Part shown: in pieces, positions 21,129 to 24,056 of the stretch
Position numbering within the stretch: the first letter of the stretch is position 1
Layout of the letters: the number at the start of each line of letters is the position of its first letter
Assembly: GCA_964419095.1 (NCBI GenBank)
Contig: CAYQOG010000014.1
Coordinates: forward strand, 1-24,056
DNA from: JAKAVK01 sp964419095
GTDB lineage: Archaea; Micrarchaeota; Micrarchaeia; Micrarchaeales; CABMGC01
Length of the DNA stretch: 24,056 nt
Direction of reading: 5' to 3'
Position numbers and translations under genes: made by a program
The notes under the pieces: model-generated
Database searches by the model: none
What the model was told of the DNA's origin: nothing
Seen by the model: the letters and a program-made list of their open reading frames with translations, nothing else

Positions 21129-24056
21129 TCAATCGCACTTAGTGTACCCGCACATCTTGCAAACGTAACATCCGTTCTCGTGGACCACTGAGCGCTCTCC
21201 GCACGAGATGCAGTTCTCCAGCGCCTTCTGCCCTTCCTGCGACCCTGCCTGGTTGCCTATGGGGAGCTGCTGGCCCGTGGTTATGGGCTTGTCTGCAGGC
21301 TCCTTTGAGAGCGGTGTAGCGTATACCGGATGTGATAGTCCCATTATTACTTCAAGTCCCTTTGCTATCGAGTCAGGAACGCTGTAGATCTTCATTCCCT
21401 GGTCCCATGAGATCGAGGAATTGGACCTTATGCCCTTGAGCGAGTCGATGACCTCTCTCACATCACCGCCTATTTGCAGGTACTTGCTCATGAGCCTGCC
21501 AAGCGCCTCGGCATAGCTCTTCTCCTCGCTGCCTGTCTTCCCGAGGTTTATGAATACTTCGCGCATGTTCATGTTCTCGTCCATGTTCGCGGTTATGTAG
21601 AGCGCTCCCTGCGGCATCTTTATCTTGACCGTCTGCCCGGTGAGTATCCTTGTCCTCTTCCAAGGTTCAAGTGAAAGCGACTGGGCCTCCGCCTGCTCCT
21701 CTGCAGGCTTGGCTTTCTGCTGCGCCTCCGCATCCGTAATCAGTATGCCTTCCCGTGATCCCTCCCTGTATACGGTTATGCCCTTGCAGCCTGCCTTCCA
21801 TGCCTGCATGTATATCTGCTCCACCTGCTCGGTTGTAGTCTCCTTTGGAAGGTTGACCGTGGAAGATATGGCAGAGTCTATGTGGCGCTGGATTATTCCC
21901 TGCATCTTGACCCTGAATTCGGCCTGTATCTTGTGCGAAGGCACGAAGAAATCAGGAAGCTGCGAGTCGTCCTTCAGGTCTGCAAGCTTCATGTAATCGA
22001 GCGCAAGCGGATGGTATACCTTGAATATGGACTGGCTCAGCGATTCGCTTCTCCTAGTGTAAGAGAATGCAAAGACCGGCTCAATTCCGCTTGACGTTCC
22101 TGCGAGCACCGAACCTGATCCTACTGGAGGCACAGTGAGTATTGCAACATTCCTCAGCCCGAATGCGGCTATCTTCTGCTGCGTCTCCGGAGCAAGGGTC
22201 TTTATGAAAGGCATCGCGAGGTGCTTCTCCTTGTCGAAGAGAGGGAATGATCCCTTCTCCTTCGCAATCTCTATGCTCTCGTCATAGGCGATGTGCTCTA
22301 TCTTGTTGAACAGGTCATCGGTGAAAGCCAGCGCCTGGTCGCTGTCGTACTTTATTTTCAGTTTTATGAACATGTCTCCAAGGCCAGTAACTCCAACGCC
22401 TATCCTCCTGCTGTTGTGCGCTGCCTCTGTCTGCTGCTTGAGCGGGTGCTTCTGGTCATTGTAGTCGAGGACGTCGTCCAGGAATCTGACCGAGTATCTG
22501 ACAGTCTTCTCGAGCGAGTTCCAGTCTAGGGCTGCCCTGTCAGTGAATGCTCCTGCAACGAAGTTCGCGAGGTTTATGTTCCCGAGATCGCATGCGCCGT
22601 ATCCCTGAAGGGGTTGTTCCGAACATCCCCTGCTTACATATCCGTCGGTTATCCATGTGTCCGTCTCCTTTTCAAAGAGATCGTAGACCGTTGCCTTGCC
22701 TGCATACTCTATTGATTTTATCTTGGAGAAGTCCGAAGCCGTACCTACGGACATGTCCTTCAATGCGTTAAGCCTCTTCTGTTTTTCAGGATGGCTCAGT
22801 GTGAACTCCGACGCAAATCTGGAGAGGCCCTCACCATATACGTACAGGGAGTATGAATCATGTTGCAATACATTCCTGCCCATTATCATATGTTTTCCGG
22901 CGACTCCAGTCCTGTATATCTTTGCATGTATGCCGTAGAAGAAGAGAATCGATCTTACCCCCTTAAGAAGCTTCGGACTGGTGGAAGATAGCCTTAGCGT
23001 CGGATTTGTCTTTTCCATGTTGACATTGCCGTCCGTTGAGAATAATCCGTCCAGAAGGCCTGCGTGCAACTCTCTGTTGCCATTTATATAAGCTTCCGGA
23101 ATCTCCTTTTCGAATGACTTTACGGTTTTCAGAAGCGTCTTTTCCGTTATAAATGCAGTTCCCTGCTTTTGCAGTAGTATGTAGCAACCATTTCCACTTG
23201 AGGATGTGACGCTGATATTGTCAGATACTCTCTTGAAGGCATTTACCAGTGCGCTATTCCAATCCTTCTCCCTGAAGTCTGATGCGATTTTTGCGTGCCC
23301 TCTTGCAACAACCTTTTCAGTATAGCACCCGTCACCAAGTAGCGCTCCAAGCATAAATCCATAGTTTCTATCTGAGATTCCGTGTGTCTCTACAGGGTTA
23401 TTCGGAGCAGCCACCACTCTTGGCATCCTTACCATGTCGCCCTCCTTAAGTTCTAGAAGTTTCTTCTCGTTGTTCCAGAACTTGTTCCACGTTTTTTCCT
23501 TCATCCTTCCTTCACGCGTATGGAAGATGTGACCCTTGGTTGCGGTGACTTCGCCACCGTCAGTAAACTTTACTTTGTAAACATCCTGATCCTCGTGTAT
23601 GTATATCTCCGTGATCGGCTTCACTGCGCCGTATGCCGTGACTATTTCATCGCCAACCTTGAGCGAGTCTACGTGCTTCCATCCTTCTGGTGTAAGAACA
23701 GGCGTATCGGCAGTTACGCACGGGTTCGTTCCAACGACTTCCATGCCGTTGTATTCGCTAGGCGAGTACCTTTTCACCTGATCCCAGAAGATGAGCCCCG
23801 GTTCAGCCCAATCCCTTGCAGAGCTTATGAGCTGGTCCCATACTTCCCTTGCCTTTACTACCCTTTCTATCCTTCCTGTCTTGGGGCTTTCGTATCTGAG
23901 CGTGAAGTTGCTGTTAGATTCCACAGCTTTCATGAATTCGTCGGTTATCTTTACGCTTATGTTTGCGTACCTCACATTGCTGAGGTCCTTCTTTAAGTTT
24001 ATGAAGGCCATGATGTCGGGATGGGCTAAATTTATCGTTATCATAAGAGCTCCGCG
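21129..24056 (-). CDS. nrdJ: Class II (B12-dependent) ribonucleotide reductase, 5' end off the window, interrupted by an intein
   Basis: This enzyme converts ribonucleotides to deoxyribonucleotides. The frame is open through the right edge: RGAL precedes the Met at 24044 and matches the family segment RRGAxM, so that Met is internal and roughly the first 200 or more residues are missing. Numbering from that Met, the N-extein ends GTNP (105-108) and the C-extein resumes CSEQPLQGYGACDLGNINL. Cys474 corresponds to the thiyl-radical cysteine, Asn107 and Glu476 to its active-site partners, and Cys485 to a redox cysteine. PPVGSGSVLAGTSSGIEP (639-656) is the phosphate-binding block. A cysteine-rich C terminus (Cys945, 948, 959, 962, 965, 970) is probably the re-reduction tail. 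Cobalamin dependence is inferred from family resemblance. Confidence 0.93.
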   Translation of the reverse strand, partial: RGALMITINLAHPDIMAFINLKKDLSNVRYANISVKITDEFMKAVESNSNFTLRYESPKTGRIERVVKAREVWDQLISSARDWAEPGLIFWDQVKRYSPSEYNGMEVVGTNPCVTADTPVLTPEGWKHVDSLKVGDEIVTAYGAVKPITEIYIHEDQDVYKVKFTDGGEVTATKGHIFHTREGRMKEKTWNKFWNNEKKLLELKEGDMVRMPRVVAAPNNPVETHGISDRNYGFMLGALLGDGCYTEKVVARGHAKIASDFREKDWNSALVNAFKRVSDNISVTSSSGNGCYILLQKQGTAFITEKTLLKTVKSFEKEIPEAYINGNRELHAGLLDGLFSTDGNVNMEKTNPTLRLSSTSPKLLKGVRSILFFYGIHAKIYRTGVAGKHMIMGRNVLQHDSYSLYVYGEGLSRFASEFTLSHPEKQKRLNALKDMSVGTASDFSKIKSIEYAGKATVYDLFEKETDTWITDGYVSRGCSEQPLQGYGACDLGNINLANFVAGAFTDRAALDWNSLEKTVRYSVRFLDDVLDYNDQKHPLKQQTEAAHNSRRIGVGVTGLGDMFIKLKIKYDSDQALAFTDDLFNKIEHIAYDESIEIAKEKGSFPLFDKEKHLAMPFIKTLAPETQQKIAAFGLRNVAILTVPPVGSGSVLAGTSSGIEPVFAFSYTRRSESLSQSIFKVYHPLALDYMKLADLKDDSQLPDFFVPSHKIQAEFRVKMQGIIQRHIDSAISSTVNLPKETTTEQVEQIYMQAWKAGCKGITVYREGSREGILITDAEAQQKAKPAEEQAEAQSLSLEPWKRTRILTGQTVKIKMPQGALYITANMDENMNMREVFINLGKTGSEEKSYAEALGRLMSKYLQIGGDVREVIDSLKGIRSNSSISWDQGMKIYSVPDSIAKGLEVIMGLSHPVYATPLSKEPADKPITTGQQLPIGNQAGSQEGQKALENCISCGERSVVHENGCYVCKMCGYTKCD
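22626..23720 (-). mobile_element. LAGLIDADG intein in nrdJ with non-canonical C terminus
   Basis: The intein has 365 residues, from Cys109 (CVTADTPVLTPEGWKHV, block A) to Gly473. Block B is VTATKGHIFHT (T169-x-x-H172). Homing-endonuclease helices are LGALLGDG (232-239) and LLDGLFSTDG (330-339). Block F is VYDLFEKETDTW. The C terminus reads ITDGYVSRG followed by Cys+1, so the near-invariant penultimate His and terminal Asn are Arg472 and Gly473 (codons AGG GGA). Boundaries are fixed by the conserved reductase flanks NP and CSEQPL. Codon use is AT-richer than the exteins. It may be splicing-defective, use another chemistry, or reflect a sequence artefact. Confidence 0.9.

Noticed and set aside
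22626..23720. Reading the nrdJ insert as a simple in-frame domain insertion instead of an intein
   Set aside because: It starts with Cys in a canonical block A, has block B TxxH and two LAGLIDADG motifs, and splits the N-P-C-S-E active-site loop, which no active reductase could tolerate unspliced.
24042..24044. ATG as the start of nrdJ
   Set aside because: The frame continues upstream to the window edge (RGAL before the Met) and matches the conserved internal segment of class II reductases, so the gene is partial.
1..24056. CRISPR array, rRNA genes, transposase or integrase genes
   Set aside because: No regularly spaced repeats, rRNA motifs, DDE or tyrosine-recombinase signatures were seen on either strand.

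Overview
The window looks like a chromosomal segment of a small, gene-dense archaeon, most likely a DPANN lineage close to Micrarchaeota/ARMAN. The signs are a complete A-type (archaeal V-like) ATP synthase operon in the order H-I-K-E-C-F-A-B-D, an archaeal histone, TATA-box promoters placed 21-40 bases before start codons, frequent TTG starts, archaeal ThiI and diphthamide (Dph6-type) genes, a compact RNase P RNA, and a class III signal peptide with the AAMEYLTTYGWAIL pattern often seen in ARMAN-type proteins. The lineage is an inference; no 16S rRNA is present. Intergenic gaps are tiny and several genes overlap or nearly touch.

Layout. (1) 1-1253: an AT-richer patch with a Fic-domain protein ending beside the 3' end of a tRNA-Val(UAC) gene. 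A 10-bp copy of the tRNA 3' end lies at 125-134, so this may be a small tRNA-targeted insertion. (2) 1243-4098: tRNA-Val, a class I aminotransferase, a divergent Nudix hydrolase, a Dph6-type ATP pyrophosphatase and a small conserved unknown. (3) 4136-4680: a two-gene toxin-antitoxin-like module (PBECR-type nuclease plus DUF2283) with palindromes over its TATA box. (4) 4764-14582: the nine-gene A-ATPase operon. Its catalytic A subunit carries a 461-residue LAGLIDADG intein in the P-loop, and its E subunit carries a long lysine-rich tail. (5) 14698-16716: a THUMP/FtsJ-like RNA methyltransferase, the RNase P RNA gene on the minus strand and an unrecognised protein. (6) 16720-18153: a HAD-fold protein lacking key acidic residues, an archaeal histone and a GNAT acetyltransferase. 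(7) 18157-20604: two exported or membrane proteins on either side of thiI. (8) 20606-24056: nrdR and a class II ribonucleotide reductase (nrdJ) that runs off the right edge. A 365-residue intein interrupts nrdJ immediately before the catalytic cysteine.

The most unusual observation is the nrdJ intein. It has a Cys1 block, a TxxH block and two LAGLIDADG motifs, but ends in Ser-Arg-Gly before the Cys+1, where inteins normally have His-Asn. Asparagine cyclisation should be impossible as written, yet the flanking reductase reading frame is intact. Other leads are the Fic/tRNA-Val direct repeat, the toxin-antitoxin-like pair with its operator, the HAD protein without its usual metal and acid-base residues, and the histone-H1-like tail on ATPase subunit E.

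The window holds housekeeping functions: energy conversion, dNTP synthesis and its repressor, tRNA and rRNA modification, and chromatin. Small selfish or defence-like modules (two inteins, Fic, the toxin-antitoxin-like pair) are interspersed. No CRISPR array, rRNA or transposase gene was seen.
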